From assembly GCA_905250115.1 (NCBI GenBank), contig CAJNOI010000146.1, forward strand, positions 41,089 through 105,088: DNA of 64,000 nt, given 5' to 3'. The stretch comes from Adineta steineri (taxonomy: Eukaryota; Rotifera; Eurotatoria; Adinetida; Adinetidae). The notes beneath the pieces are model-generated. The model was not told the origin of the DNA. It did no database searches and saw only the letters and a list, made by a program, of their open reading frames with translations. The position numbers and the translations under genes are program-made. Below, piece after piece: positions 25,701 through 36,109 of this stretch (the first letter of the stretch is position 1; the number at the start of each line of letters is the position of its first letter).

Positions 25701-28700
25701 TTGATTCGAGGCTGATCCTTTCATAACTTCCCCAGCAGCAACATGATTTGAATTCATCACAGACTCATTCAATGATCTTTTCACTACTTGATGATCATCA
25801 GGCATTGAACAGTAAAGAGTATTATTGATATCGACAAACAAACCTCCGCATCGCGAATTGACATTCATCATCGTGACAAAGGTATTTGTTTCTGCACTCC
25901 ATTTCTGCACTCGATCATTCTTATCACCATCATCAATATAAATATCGTCATTTGATGTTACAAAGAGAGACGTGGGTTCTGTAAAATTACCATGAATGAT
26001 CTTTATTGGATCGACACTCCCTTCATACCATATAAAAATTGTGCTATTTTCTTGATTAGCGACATAAATTGTATTGTTTGTGTTCACAAAAATGATGGTA
26101 AGATTTTTGCCAACAATCGATCGATTAGCAATGGTAATTCCATTGGATTTCCAAGAGGCTGTTGAACAAAACTTCGGTTGATTGAATGAAAGTGCTAAAA
26201 ACAAGAAAAATAAAAAAAACACTAGAGAAGAACTGTAAACAAAATGAAATTATTGATTTATATATGCGTAGAAAAAAAATAAATTTTTTCCTTATTTTTT
26301 ACTAGTGTTTAGTATTTTGGCTATAACATTATCATAACTCAATGAAAATCAAAAAGTCTCTTTACCAAAATGATCAGTGAAAACAGCTCTACAAACCAGA
26401 TATAAGCGAAGATTTTTAGAATATTTTTATTATTCATTTATGTATAAAAACAAAAAAGTCCATGCTATTTACGGCCCTCACTGTATCGAAATATGAAAGA
26501 TGAAGTCAAATCATAGAATAATTTATATTAAAACTATATCGACAAAGATATGAACAGACTTTATTTTGATAAAAACTGTTTCATTGAAGAAATTTTTTTG
26601 AGACATGAAATGAAACATGAAAGGCTTTACATAGCATTTCATTAAGGGTAGAACTTTTTCTTTCTGTATTCTATAATATCAACAAAAAGGCAGAGATTGC
26701 TTGTTATAGATGATTGACACATGACTGTGTCTAATCTGAACATTTCATTTCCTTAAACACATTCTTTTGTACATTGGTTTAAGTAATCCTCTTAACCATT
26801 TTGGTTTTCTTTCTTTTTTTCTATTGAAATGTTTTTATTAACTTCTGTTACTCATCTATTCACATTTCTTCATTTTATTCAACTTCTCTTCAACTTACCA
26901 AAAGAATCTTTCATCAGGAAAAATTTTTGAATTCGATGATTCCAATAATCAGTAACAAATATGTTTCCAGAATGATCGAAACTAAAACTAGATGGATGAT
27001 CTAATTGATTGGATTTTGAACCCATCCCATAACATCCAACCAAACATCGAAAACCAGTCCTATCTGAACCAACAATGCGATCATGGCCATAATCCACAAT
27101 GAATATATATTTCCCAGCATCTAATACAATTCCAGTTGGACGACTAAGTGTAATTGTTGGATTTAAAGATCCACTTCCAGCCACTGTGATGCTGCTTGAT
27201 TCTCCTGGCTGAAATAACTGAACACGGTTATTGTGAGAATCTGCCACATATAAATCTAAATTCACGTCGACAAAAATTCCGCAGGGACCTCCGAGTTGAT
27301 TTGAAGCTGATCCGAAAATACCTGTTCCAGCAGCGATACAATTTGGAGTCATCACAGGTTCATTTAATGATTTTTTCACTACTTGATGATGACTACGCAT
27401 TGAACAATAAAGAGTATCATTAATATCGACAAACAAACCAAAACATGATGAGTCGACATTCATCACTGTAACAAAAGTATTTGTTTCTGCATTCCATTTC
27501 TGTACTTGACCATTCTCCTCGCCATCATCAACATAAATATCACCATTCGATGTCACGAAGAGAGAAGTGGGATCTGTAAAACTACCGTGAATGATGTTTG
27601 TTGGATTGACACTCTCTTCTTCCCACATTACAATTGTGTTTTCCTCTTGATTAACGACATAAATTGTGTCGTTTGTACTCACAAAACTGGCAGTAGGATA
27701 TTGACCAATAATCGACTCATTAGCAATGGTAAGTCCATTAGAGTTCCAAATGGATGTTGGAGAAAACTTCGGTTGATTGAATGAAAGAGCTAAAAACGAG
27801 CAAAATAGAAAGAATATTAGACAAGAACTATAAACGAAATGCAATTGTTAATTTATGTTTATTCTTGGAAAAATTCGTTGAGATTAAATTTCAAAAGATT
27901 TCTATGATTGTTGTTCTATTTTCTCGGATGATTTGTAAATATGAACTTACAGAGGGCTGAATTCATCGAAGAAGATCAGCTTTATTTATTAATTTTTTTT
28001 GTTATGAAAGAAAAATAGCTATATTCGATCCTTGAAAAATGAATTCAAAGGAGAAAAAAGACTTATTTAGAATGAAAATGACTTTATTGAAACTGATTGA
28101 GATCTAAACAAAATGTCTTTTAAATTCAAAATCAATTTTTATTTTTATATGAAAAACATTGTGAGTTTATTGATGTTAAATTATTTCAATTAAATACCAT
28201 CATCTTTGTCAACGATCTGCATTTATCCAATGCCACCGTTATCATTGGTTTCAAAACCTACTAAATCTCATCATCATCTATATTCTCACTCAAATTTTGT
28301 GTGCTCTAAATCCTGCCTTCACTCGTCCACATTCGGAAAACACGTATAATACTATTCAATAGTCATGAGAAGGCTGAATTTAAGAAAGTCGTCAAGAGCG
28401 AGATGATTTTGTATTTTGTCCGATAGTATAGATTCTAAGAATATTTTCAGATAGAAAATCAAAAGCTTCGCCATGTTTTTTTACTATGAAATAATATGCC
28501 ATGTCTAGAAATACTCGATTAATCTATTTGTGTTTTTACATGAACGATTCAAAAATTTTACCGATATGACACACATATAACTCATATTTCATCAATGGTA
28601 GTTATAGCAATATTTTATAATTTCAACGGAATTTAACTATAAAATGAATCGCTGTAGAGAGATGCATTCTTTAAATGAGTTAGACTGAAGTCTAGAAGAG

Positions 28701-28918
28701 ATGAGAATCATCACTTTTGAATATATAACAAAAACTCCTGTCAAATTCTATAATCTATTATTTCACTCCCTTTTGTTCAACTCTACTTCTAATGAACAAT
28801 ATCGTTTTTTGTACAATAGCTGATCTTCAGTATGTGATAAATAAAAGTATTTACCTAATGTTACACTGTTGAGAATGAACAGAAGAATAATGATAAATAC
28901 GTAGATATTCCACATCAT
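18737..28918 (-). CDS. Giant mosaic receptor: signal peptide, two NHL propellers, four beta-sandwich repeats, 7TM
   Basis: Proposed exons (minus strand): 28918-28855 signal peptide (MMWNIYVFIIILLFILNSVT); 27789-26899 and 26194-25304, NHL propellers of 891 nt each; 23824-23435, 23200-22811, 22178-21786 and 20976-20569, one repeat domain each; 19779-18737, seven-transmembrane domain and stop. Every junction has a GT donor and AG acceptor in phase 1, and the summed length (4470 nt) is divisible by three, giving 1489 residues. Introns are long (632-1479 bp). The architecture matches bdelloid-specific adhesion-type receptors in which propellers and repeats precede a rhodopsin-like 7TM. No EGF exon is visible apart from a CFIGQKCQF remnant before the 7TM. 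The two NHL exons could instead be mutually exclusive, giving 1192 residues. Ligand is unknown. Confidence 0.6.
20569..23824 (-). CDS. Four tandem phase-1 exons, each one bdelloid beta-sandwich repeat domain
   Basis: Exons 23824-23435 (390 nt), 23200-22811 (390), 22178-21786 (393) and 20976-20569 (408) each encode about 130-136 residues with a shared pattern: (T)NSSTY...YEAIQVNV...G.YTFFS.S....YG.IY.D.FNPSNPYENRL...... F......TYILVVTTS.PN.TG.FSI...GPN. The central two are nearest to each other, and their flanking introns are also alike (21600-21785 versus 22490-22810), so they come from a recent tandem duplication. The fold is probably an extracellular beta sandwich similar to pre-peptidase C-terminal domains. 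That fold is inferred; I recognise the repeat from bdelloid receptors. Confidence 0.7.
22613..22751. mobile_element. 139-bp palindromic MITE with TA target duplication
   Basis: The left end ctcaaacagacaagattttg and the right end caaaatcttgtcggcttggg are imperfect terminal inverted repeats, and the interior continues as a hairpin (aaagtgttcttcacacg facing agcgtgtaaagaacacttt). It is flanked by TA on both sides. The paralogous intron at 21722-21740 has the unoccupied site (aactaaatactcatg against aacTA...TAagtactcatg), which defines the ends. The TA duplication suggests the Tc1/mariner superfamily. Confidence 0.8.
24149..24354 (-). other. Possible extra exon with a hydrophobic segment
   Basis: An open frame, MNRISLLTDIFLMMP..., with a hydrophobic stretch (SLLLCLMISTNKLMFCIIF) and an acidic tail, ends in a GTAAGT donor (24143-24148). 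Its phase does not fit the first repeat exon at 23824 (a stop would result), so it is not part of the gene model above. It may be an alternative first exon or chance. Confidence 0.2.
25304..26194 (-). CDS. NHL-propeller exon, proximal copy
   Basis: An exon of 297 codons: ALSFNQPKFCSTASW ... HRIQKFQYYEESCG, acceptor TTTTTAG at 26195-26196 and donor GTAGGT at 25298-25303. No separate signal-peptide exon is visible between 26195 and 26898, so it either follows the distal NHL exon in one transcript or alternates with it. Its phase-1 end joins directly to the first repeat exon (23824) to read SCG/V-DNSSVIETIY. Confidence 0.75.
26899..27789 (-). CDS. NHL-propeller exon, distal copy
   Basis: An exon of 297 codons, starting ALSFNQPKF after a TTTTAG acceptor and ending DSFG at a GTAAGT donor. 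Blades include TIYVVNQEENTIVMW, DIYVDDGEENGQVQKW, TLYCSMRSHHQVVKK, DLYVADSHNNRVQLFQPG and NIFVTDYWNHRIQKF. A cysteine pair, FRCLVGCYG, sits before the last blade. The final Cys of the proximal copy (EESCG) is Phe here (KDSFG). Length is identical to that of the proximal copy, a clear tandem exon duplication. Confidence 0.75.
28855..28918 (-). CDS. Signal-peptide exon of the mosaic receptor
   Basis: A 64-nt exon: ATG ATG TGG then a run of Ile/Leu/Phe/Val and NSVTL, ending in a phase-1 donor G|GTAAAT. It joins the distal NHL exon to give SVTL-ALSFNQPKF. It is too short to stand out as an ORF, but hydrophobicity, donor and phase fit. Confidence 0.55.
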
Positions 28919-29862
28919 TCAACAAGACTTTTTTTTTGATCAATTAGTCAACTAATAAAATAATCTTCTTCTTCTTTGGCTTCGATGAAAACAAAATGAC
29001 ACTCGTTGTACATTTTCTTTCTAGTTATATATTTCTCTTTTTCTCTCATTCATTCCTTCCAAGTTAACACAAAGAGAAAAAAAATAGTGTTCTAGAGAAG
29101 GTTTCGTCGTAGGTAAGATAAAAAACAGATTATAGATTAAATCAATAAACAAAATTGATCATTCAATTTCATTCTTTTAGAAATTCAACAACATAAAATA
29201 GAATTTGAATTCAACATGATCCTTTTCTTTTTTTTTGATTTTATAGAAAATCTTTGATTCTATTGAAGAAGAACGTGATGAAGACAAAGAAGAATCGATG
29301 AAAATCTATGTTAACTATCGGACGTGTTTTAACTGAAAATAAGATATCAAGTATCATCGTCAATAAATGCTAGACGTCAGTGAATAAGCCATGATAAGTT
29401 TGATGTCTTTTTTTTATTTGACTCTGTTAAATAATCTGCTATGTCAGGACTGACTTTTAATCACGTTCTTTATTTCTGTATGCGCAATAAGTATTTTGTA
29501 TCAGATATATAAAAAAAACAGAATTGTTCATCACGATACGATCTATTTTTCTAAGAGACATCAAAAAAAGATGCATGAACTCAATTCGAAATTCAATATA
29601 TGCAAAATCAAAACTCTGAAAATGGATATTTCTTGCGACCAATCCGACAGCGACGAGTTGTCAATCACGATGAATATCGATCATTCAAATTGATTCTAAA
29701 AGTGTGGGTGCGAACGAAAGATGACTATATTTTCCACATTTTTGCTTATGTGCGCATACTCACATCCTTCATTACTTACAAAACATTGTTTACTAATTTT
29801 AAAAATATTTATTTTATAAAATAATTGAAAATCAACAGTTTGATTTTTCAAAGAATTTATTA
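28919..29862. other. Upstream region of the mosaic receptor
   Basis: Presumed 5' flank and promoter of the receptor, AT-rich, with no supported exon. A weak telomere-like hairpin lies at 29702-29767 (gtgtgggtgcgaac facing tgcgcatactcacatc). Confidence 0.35.
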
Positions 29863-30807
29863 CATAGGGTAGTCAAAAAGTTCTGTCACTTTCAAATATT
29901 TATTCACAGAAAAAACATTTTGCTGATCTTTTTACAGTAAATGTTCGAAGTAGTCCCCATGATGTTCTATAGGAAGTTTCATCCTTTCAATCCATTTCTC
30001 GAATGTCTTTTGGTATTCGTGAACAGGTATTGAACGAAGCTCCCTGGGTAACATTTTAGCTAAACTTGTTATATCTGGGTATGTATCAAGACCACGTTTC
30101 AGATAATTGAACAACCAAAAATCTGAAGGTGCAAGGTCAGGTGAATATGGTGGATGAGCCATAACTTTGATTTTTTCTCCTTGAAGATAATTAAAATTAA
30201 GAACCATATTTTCCATATGTACTGCCGTATTTTTTTAATGCAAACTTATGCTACTTTCTGTTGATAATGATTTTTTCTTATGTAATTTTTTTACTGATAT
30301 CTTCGAGTATCCATTACAATCAGTGATGTAATAACTGTGTCTAGGATGGTAGCTATATAATCAATAATAATATTTGGATCATCATTCATTAGATCTTTAA
30401 CACCATCAATATTTTGTTGAGCGATGGCGGATAACGAACGACCACTCCGAGGATTATCTTCTAAGGACTCTCGCTCATTTGGATATCGTTGAATCCTCCG
30501 ACTAACTGTATTATATGAAACTACATCTGGTCCATAAACAGCAGTTAATTCATTATGAATTTCTGTAGCTGTTAAGCCTAATAATAAACGAGTTTTTATA
30601 CATGATCGTAAACACAGCTTATCCATACATAAATAGAGGTATTCAATACATTCGTTAAAATTTTGCCATAATAAACACTTGCGAAACTTCGTATTGGTAT
30701 TTTAATACATAACACATGTCACTATTAGAACAGACCAATATGAGGAATAAAACCAATTAGGACGAAATTTTAGAGAGCTGTTGCCAAAATTTTTTGACTA
30801 CCCTATG
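29863..30807 (-). mobile_element. Mariner transposon, internally deleted and inactive
   Basis: Terminal inverted repeats catagggtagtcaaaaag and ctttttgactaccctatg-like (right end ttttttgactaccctatg) are flanked by TA duplications at 29861-29862 and 30808-30809. On the minus strand, 30626-30291 encodes the N-terminal helix-turn-helix part (KTRLLLGLTATEIHNELTAV, SYNTVSRRIQRY, DNPRSGRSLSAI). 30216-29932 encodes the C-terminal part with HPPYSPDLAPSDFWLFNYLK and GDYFEHLL. The central catalytic region with the first two aspartates is missing; the element is 945 bp against about 1.3 kb for a complete mariner. It cannot encode an active transposase. Confidence 0.9.
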
Positions 30808-31229
30808 TACTATGTTAAGATACTTTAGTTTGTTTTATCACAAAAGTCAAAATACATAACAATTATTCGCATACACATACACACACCCACACCTTCAATA
30901 AAATTCAAAAAAGAATCGCATGTATTTTTTGTTAGTTCAGACATTACTGATAAAAAGAGGCGAATTTCTCTTGTATCCGAATCAGTTTGGTCTTTATTGA
31001 TTTTTCTATATCCTTTCTCTCAAACTGCTTTTATTTAATTCATTTTCAAAACACTTTATATTCGTCAGTTCTGTTAAAAATTTATCAATCATCGATTATC
31101 ATATCTTCATATTTCAGTACATGAAAGAAAAAATCATCGCTACGAACGAAATCATTGTTGAGAATTAGTTACAGCTGTTATTTGCCTACATATATACATT
31201 CATATTTTTTGAATATTATTACAACTGAA

Positions 31230-32199
31230 ATGTGGGCGATAGTTATAATACTTGCAAGCTGTTTTTTTTCTTGTTACTACCAATACCAATACACAATCTC
31301 CATCAGACAATGCTCGACGCAAACTTGTGTCACTCATTGGTCGAGTATATGAAGCAGACGGACATCGATATGCTTCTCGTGATCATCATGGAAATCCGAT
31401 GAATTGTATTAAAATCATTAAAAGAACTGGCAGTGATGACTTCATTGGTGTGTATCATGTATATAAAGATAATGTACCTAGAGTTAATTTGGCTATATCC
31501 AATGATTTACTTGAATGGACATGGCTTAAAGAATTAGCTGTTCATGGTTCACAACCAACTATTGCTGTTCCAGCTGATCAACCACAAGGATATATCGTTG
31601 CATGGGAAGAAACACCTAGTAGTCATTTGAATTTTGCTTTCTATATGACATGGGATGATCTTAAGACTGGTAATGCTGAAAAAATGCATGAAGTTAAACG
31701 TACATTGTCTGCTTGTGCTGAAGGTACTCCTAATATTTATGGTGAGCCAACACTAGATAATATTGATGTTGGATTTCATTTTTCTCATGACTGTACTCTC
31801 GATCGACAAGCACGTGCTACCTTAAGAAATTTTAGTATGTGGACTGATATTCGAAAACAACCAGATATTGACAATGCTTTAATTCACTACTTTGTACGAG
31901 GTAATATTCGCGATCGAGATGCATTATTCGATTTTGATGGTTATGCATTCACTATCATCGAAGGACAATTTCAGCCGAAATCTATGAATACTTGGCGTAT
32001 ATTTGTGTTTGATCCACAGACAAATACTGCTGATCAAGTACCGCTTGTAACTGAAAGAAGAAGTCAAACATTTACTAATCCAACAATGACATTAACAACA
32101 CTGAATGGACAACGTATTCTACTGATCACTCTCTTCATACGTCCTGAAAAAGCGGGCCAAGGTGAAACGGGTCAACTTATTTACTATCGCAAATTTTGA
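31230..32199 (+). CDS. Secreted propeller-like protein, frameshift in a T8 run
   Basis: The body of the protein is in one frame from about 31262 to the TGA at 32197-32199. It includes GRVYEADGHRYASRDHHGNP, GVYHVYKDNVPRVNLAISND, QPTIAVPADQPQGYIVAWEE and MTLTTLNGQRILLITLFIRP. The short-strand rhythm and 'ISNDLLEWTW' resemble five-bladed propellers of the glycosidase/arabinanase type, but no catalytic residues can be assigned. The ATG at 31230 opens a signal peptide (MWAIVIILASCFF) in the other frame; the two frames meet in a run of eight T at 31262-31269 and would be continuous with seven. The break is either an assembly error or a fresh mutation. Intronless; the style suggests bacterial or fungal ancestry (inference). 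Confidence 0.6.
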
Positions 32200-32722
32200 A
32201 CTATGATATAATTCTTGTATCTCTTGATAATCGATCAACTTAATCAATTAAGGAATATAATGATCTGTATATCATGAAATATAACTAAACATAGATTCAA
32301 TCAACACACATGCCTCGTATCTGACACACTTAACAAGAGCAAAATATATGTGATTTCTCTCATTTATTGTTGTACTTTGATAGAACATAATAACATGAAA
32401 GCTTATCTGCAATTATTTGTTGAAAAAGATGATAGGTAGGTGTGGTTGTAAGTAAATATGAATATTGATCCCTTCTTCTCCCGAACCCACGCTCACTCTC
32501 ACATATGCTTGTTCTATTCTTCGATTTTATAAGTTAAGTATTTAAAGCGATGGTATTACTGAGAACAGAAATTATTTGTCTTGTTTTGAAAATTTAGATA
32601 AAAGGAAAGAACACAGAGAAAAAAAAGGAGTAAACCGAAGAAATCTGTAATGAAAAAAAACAAATAGAGCGTAATTGTTACTGTCCAATCAATCATCTGG
32701 TTTGTTTTCGAAATCTACAACC
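32200..32722. other. Intergenic region with a weak hairpin
   Basis: No exon is seen. A G/T-rich arm (taggtaggtgtggttgtaag, 32433) faces a C/A-rich arm (gaacccacgctcactctcac, 32483), an eroded telomere-like hairpin. Confidence 0.35.
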
Positions 32723-33267
32723 TTATTTGATTTCACACGTACACAAATCAGGATGACCTTTAGAAGTAGACGCAGTACCATGGGTAACTATGTAGGCACC
32801 TGAACCTAAACGACCACCATCATAATCACGAGTAGAAGTAGAACCAGTAATATCCCAGCCCGTCGCCTGGCCATGACCATTGATATAAGTGCGAGTAGAA
32901 CCACCACCATCAGGATGACCATCAGTATCTTTCTTAGTAATGCCAGAACAAGCCGCATCAGGACATTTATTCCAACGATTGCCCAGGCGATACCAATCAC
33001 GACATTTATTACAGGTGGAACCTCTAAACTTAGGAATCTATTTTGTCTAAAGACTTATTCTGTGCATTAATACAACCGTTGTTGAATATTTTTCATTAAC
33101 GGATCAATCTGAGATTTCTCATACGAGGCGAATCTAACGGGATGAACAAAACTCAAAATATAGAAAAACGCCTCATCATTCAGTATAGCTAGATACTTTT
33201 CCTCATTGTGTAAACTAAGACCCTTCTCATTTTTCGCTGATTTCATGACATGATCAAAAAGCACCAT
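32723..33267 (-). pseudogene. Unrecognised gene, probably broken upstream
   Basis: The last exon (about 33027-32723) encodes GSTCNKCRDWYRLGNRWNKC then a Gly/Asp/Thr-rich tail (DTDGHPDGGGSTRTYINGHG ... GHPDLCTCEIK) and a stop. An upstream segment, 33267-33083 (MVLFDHVMKSAKNEKGLSLH ... DPLMKNIQQR), could join through a GT-AG intron of about 57 bp in phase (CG|A GGT), although its donor GTTGTA is poor. Further upstream, 33400-33280 (NANLRAATQIVIDTTHSISK) is coding-like but in another frame. The CxxC and the later Cys residues could bind zinc. I do not recognise the family. Confidence 0.35.
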
Positions 33268-33479
33268 GTTAATACGTCTGACACGGTCTTCGTAGCGGGA
33301 GAATATGGTTCATTCTCTTCATTATGCACTTCTTTACTGATCGAATGAGTAGTATCGATGACGATCTGAGTTGCTGCACGAAGATTCGCATTCGTCCTTA
33401 CCTGTTGTTGTGTTATTTTCCGTCATAATTTGAAAAGGTTGTTGTTTGTCTGAATCCGGTCGATGTATATAAGATGAAT

Positions 33480-34164
33480 CTAAAACACAATGCAAGGCTG
33501 GCATATGATTCTGTAGTCAAAGTGCGAACATGAAAAAAAATATGGATGATAGTATGGGATCAGGTCGAAACGGTAAGGTTAACAAAACGCGAGTCCACAA
33601 TCCAGACTGTGTGTGTGTGCATCTGCGTGTGGATTCGTTTTTTATTCACCTACACCCTCAAATAATAGTAAAACCACATCCACTTACCGGGAAAATCTCA
33701 GAAACTTCTAGATAATTCCAGCACATAATATATAATATCATGTACATATGGTATAGCTCTAGGGTAGGAAGTAAAAAGAAAATATATAAAATACAAGGAA
33801 ATTTCTCATTTATAATGTATAATATTGTCACGTCTTGATATTCAATAAAATACGGTCTTCGAAAAAGGTATATCTTTGTTGAAGAAAGAAAAGAGAAAAA
33901 CAACAGGTAGAGAGAACGAAAGATGAAAAAATATATATATAATACATACATGTAACGACAGCTATACATATATATATGTGTATGTATTGGATAAAACCAT
34001 AACAGAAAAGGGAAAAAATCATGACACACATGACACATTGTTAGAAGATATGGATTATTTCACTATTTTATAAATACGATTTACATAAGAAAGAGAGAGA
34101 GAGGTAGGGTAGGAAGTAAAAGATCTATAATTTCTTTTTTTCTTCTACCCTTCATACATCTTAT
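33480..34164. other. Intergenic region with one hairpin
   Basis: No supported exon. G/T-rich gtgtgtgtgtgcatctgcg (33609) and facing cacctacaccctc (33648-33660) form an eroded telomere-like hairpin. A tatatata-rich stretch lies at 33930-33990. Confidence 0.35.
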
Positions 34165-35286
34165 ATATATGGGTGATTTGCGCTACCATTGTACCGTTAG
34201 CATTTCTAAGATAAAAATACTTATAACTCATGTTCTACTGAATAACTTTCAGTGATTTTTTTTTCACATAACCACATACTAAAGTCCTACGTACGGTAAA
34301 AATTTCAAATCTTCCTTTCGTTTCCTTCCCTCCGAGCTTGGAACAAGAAAATCAAAAATGATGATTTCTAACGCCATTTGATGAAAAAGATTATATACGT
34401 ATTCTAAAATTTTGATTGGATAAATACTATTTGACAACTATGTTACAGCTGATACTCTGTACTATCTAACCACACCGAATAATTATAAATTTATTATCGA
34501 ATTGTCTCTAAAATATTGTAAAATTACTTTGACGCACACATTGACTATTTTATGTCCCGACAGATTAAATTCGACCTACTAAAGTTAATCGGAACCAAAC
34601 TGCGGATTTTTTTGTATATATATGAAGACTAAAGAGTGAGAAATATTTCTATAAAAAAAATTTTCTCTAACGAACTTTCGAATCAAATAAAAAACGAAAA
34701 ATAAAGTGAGCAAGTGGCTATGGTTTCACTAAATGTCCCGACAGATTTTTATTTTTTTTTCTTTGGTTTCTGGATAAATAAGGGAAATTGATCGACCATT
34801 TTTTTATCATTTTAACCTTACTAAGTGGTAAACCTACCATGGAAATATCAGCTCTTAAACAATCATCGTTCATGCGAAAAGAATATTTTTTCCAAGGAAT
34901 GTCCCGACAGATTTCTTTATATCAAAATGTCCCGACAGATTTTCTAGTGTCAGAATGTTATGAATGATTGTTTTCACATATCTATTGAAGATTTTTAATA
35001 GTTTAGATGATTAGGAGATGTATTATCTTGTTCTTTCTCCTCTCGATATTGGAAAAAAAAGCGTTCCGAGAATAATATCTTAACAGAAAATCTACAATAT
35101 TCAATGTTTTTGGAGAAATCGATTTCCTCGAAAACAAAAGGACTGACAGTTGGGAAACTATCTGCAATATATATAACTAACATAGCTATATCGAATGTGT
35201 GATTCAAGTTTTCTTCATGTTTACTTTTATTTTTTTCGATTTTTTTAATCAAACGGTACAATGGTAGCGCAAATCACCCATATATG
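34165..35286. mobile_element. Non-autonomous DNA transposon with 34-bp TIRs and four internal boxes
   Basis: The left end at 34165-34198 (atatatgggtgatttgcg, ctaccattgtaccgtt) is repeated as a near-perfect inverted copy at 35252-35286 (aacggtacaatggtagcg, caaatcacccatatat). The 1.1-kb interior has no transposase. The box atgtcccgacagatt occurs four times in direct orientation, at 34552, 34733, 34899 and 34927. A TA duplication is possible but is masked by the AT-rich flanks. The superfamily cannot be assigned. Confidence 0.75.
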
Positions 35287-35323
35287 ATGTTATAGATTAT
35301 CTTCTGTAGTAATATGTGAACTT

Positions 35324-35373
35324 GAGGGTGTCGGTGTGGATTCATCTTCTATTTACCCACACCCACCCACCCT
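35324..35373. repeat. Telomere-like hairpin H11
   Basis: gagggtgtcggtgtgga faces acccacacccacccaccct across a loop of about 15 bp, 38 bp beyond the right end of the transposon at 34165-35286. Confidence 0.7.
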
Positions 35374-35587
35374 GAAAAACCTTTTTACAGGTAAAAAGTG
35401 ACGTCAGAGATATTCATCTTTTCTTCTCGCCTCATGTTTTGGTATTTACCCTGCTGATTACTTCTTCTGAAAAATAACCCGATTTTTTTTATAAAGAATG
35501 ATCTTTATTTTCGATTCTCTCTACTAATAAATATCTTGCAACTTTATTCGCTGTCACTTATCACTTATCCTTTGAAACCTTTTAGAT

Positions 35588-35952
35588 ATGTCTCAAATGG
35601 CGAATAATAATGATCAAGAAGAAGCTTATGATGCAAGATTGGCGAGACAAAAGCAATATTTTGCTGAACATTATGGCTGTTCTATTTTAATAATGGATAC
35701 GCACATTATAGCGAAATACAGTGGGGTCGGAATTTAATTAGTTTGAATAAAAAAGATGGTGATCCAGCACAATGTGGTAAAGATGTTTACAGTGGTATTG
35801 CTATTTGCAACAAGTGCTATGAAGATGAAGGAAATACGATACGCAAAAAATGTCACGAATTTAATATAGAAATAAGAAAAAATCATCAAGAAACGATTGA
35901 CCGCATCATACAAGATGGGCTAAAAATAGGAATTATTACATACAGAAACTAA
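35588..35952 (+). pseudogene. Small zinc-ribbon-like protein with a one-base frameshift
   Basis: ATG 35588 opens MSQMANNNDQEEAYDARLAR then AEHYGC; near 35681 the coding signal moves to another frame (YFNNGYAHYSEIQWGRNLIS) and continues with CGKDVYSGIAICNKCYEDEG to a TAA at 35950-35952. A single missing base near 35681 explains the break. A CttttAG acceptor-like sequence lies just before the ATG, so an upstream exon is possible. The CG..C.KC pattern suggests zinc binding; the family is not recognised. Confidence 0.4.
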
Positions 35953-36003
35953 GAATATATAAAAAATGTTGTTCTTCTATTATCTATCAATATACATGAC
36001 TAT

Positions 36004-36098
36004 GAGTGTGGATGTGGAAGTGGCGATGGTCGTGAATGTAGGTGGGTGTGGGTGTAGGTGTAGGTGTTTGTTCTCCAACGAACCATACCAACACCCTC
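36004..36098. repeat. Telomere-like hairpin H12, long G/T arm
   Basis: The left arm has several gtgtaggtg/gtgggtgtg units (gagtgtggatgtggaagt ... ggtgggtgtgggtgtaggtg) and faces caacaccctc at 36089-36098. It touches the 3' end of the WD40-like gene on the other strand. Confidence 0.6.
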
Positions 36099-36109
36099 AA
36101 GAGATGGTT

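Noticed and set aside
32806-33000. Very hydrophobic 64-residue ORF on the minus strand (MIGIAWAIVGINVL...)
   Set aside because: It overlaps, in another frame, the Gly/Asp-rich coding sequence ending at 32723; the hydrophobicity is a frame artefact of GTT/CTG-rich codons.
33930-33990. atatatat-rich stretch as a possible promoter or origin
   Set aside because: Ordinary AT microsatellite in an AT-rich genome; nothing ties it to a gene start.
34995-35261. 88-residue ORF at the right end of the transposon-like element
   Set aside because: It includes the TIR, shows no transposase motif and has biased AT-rich composition.
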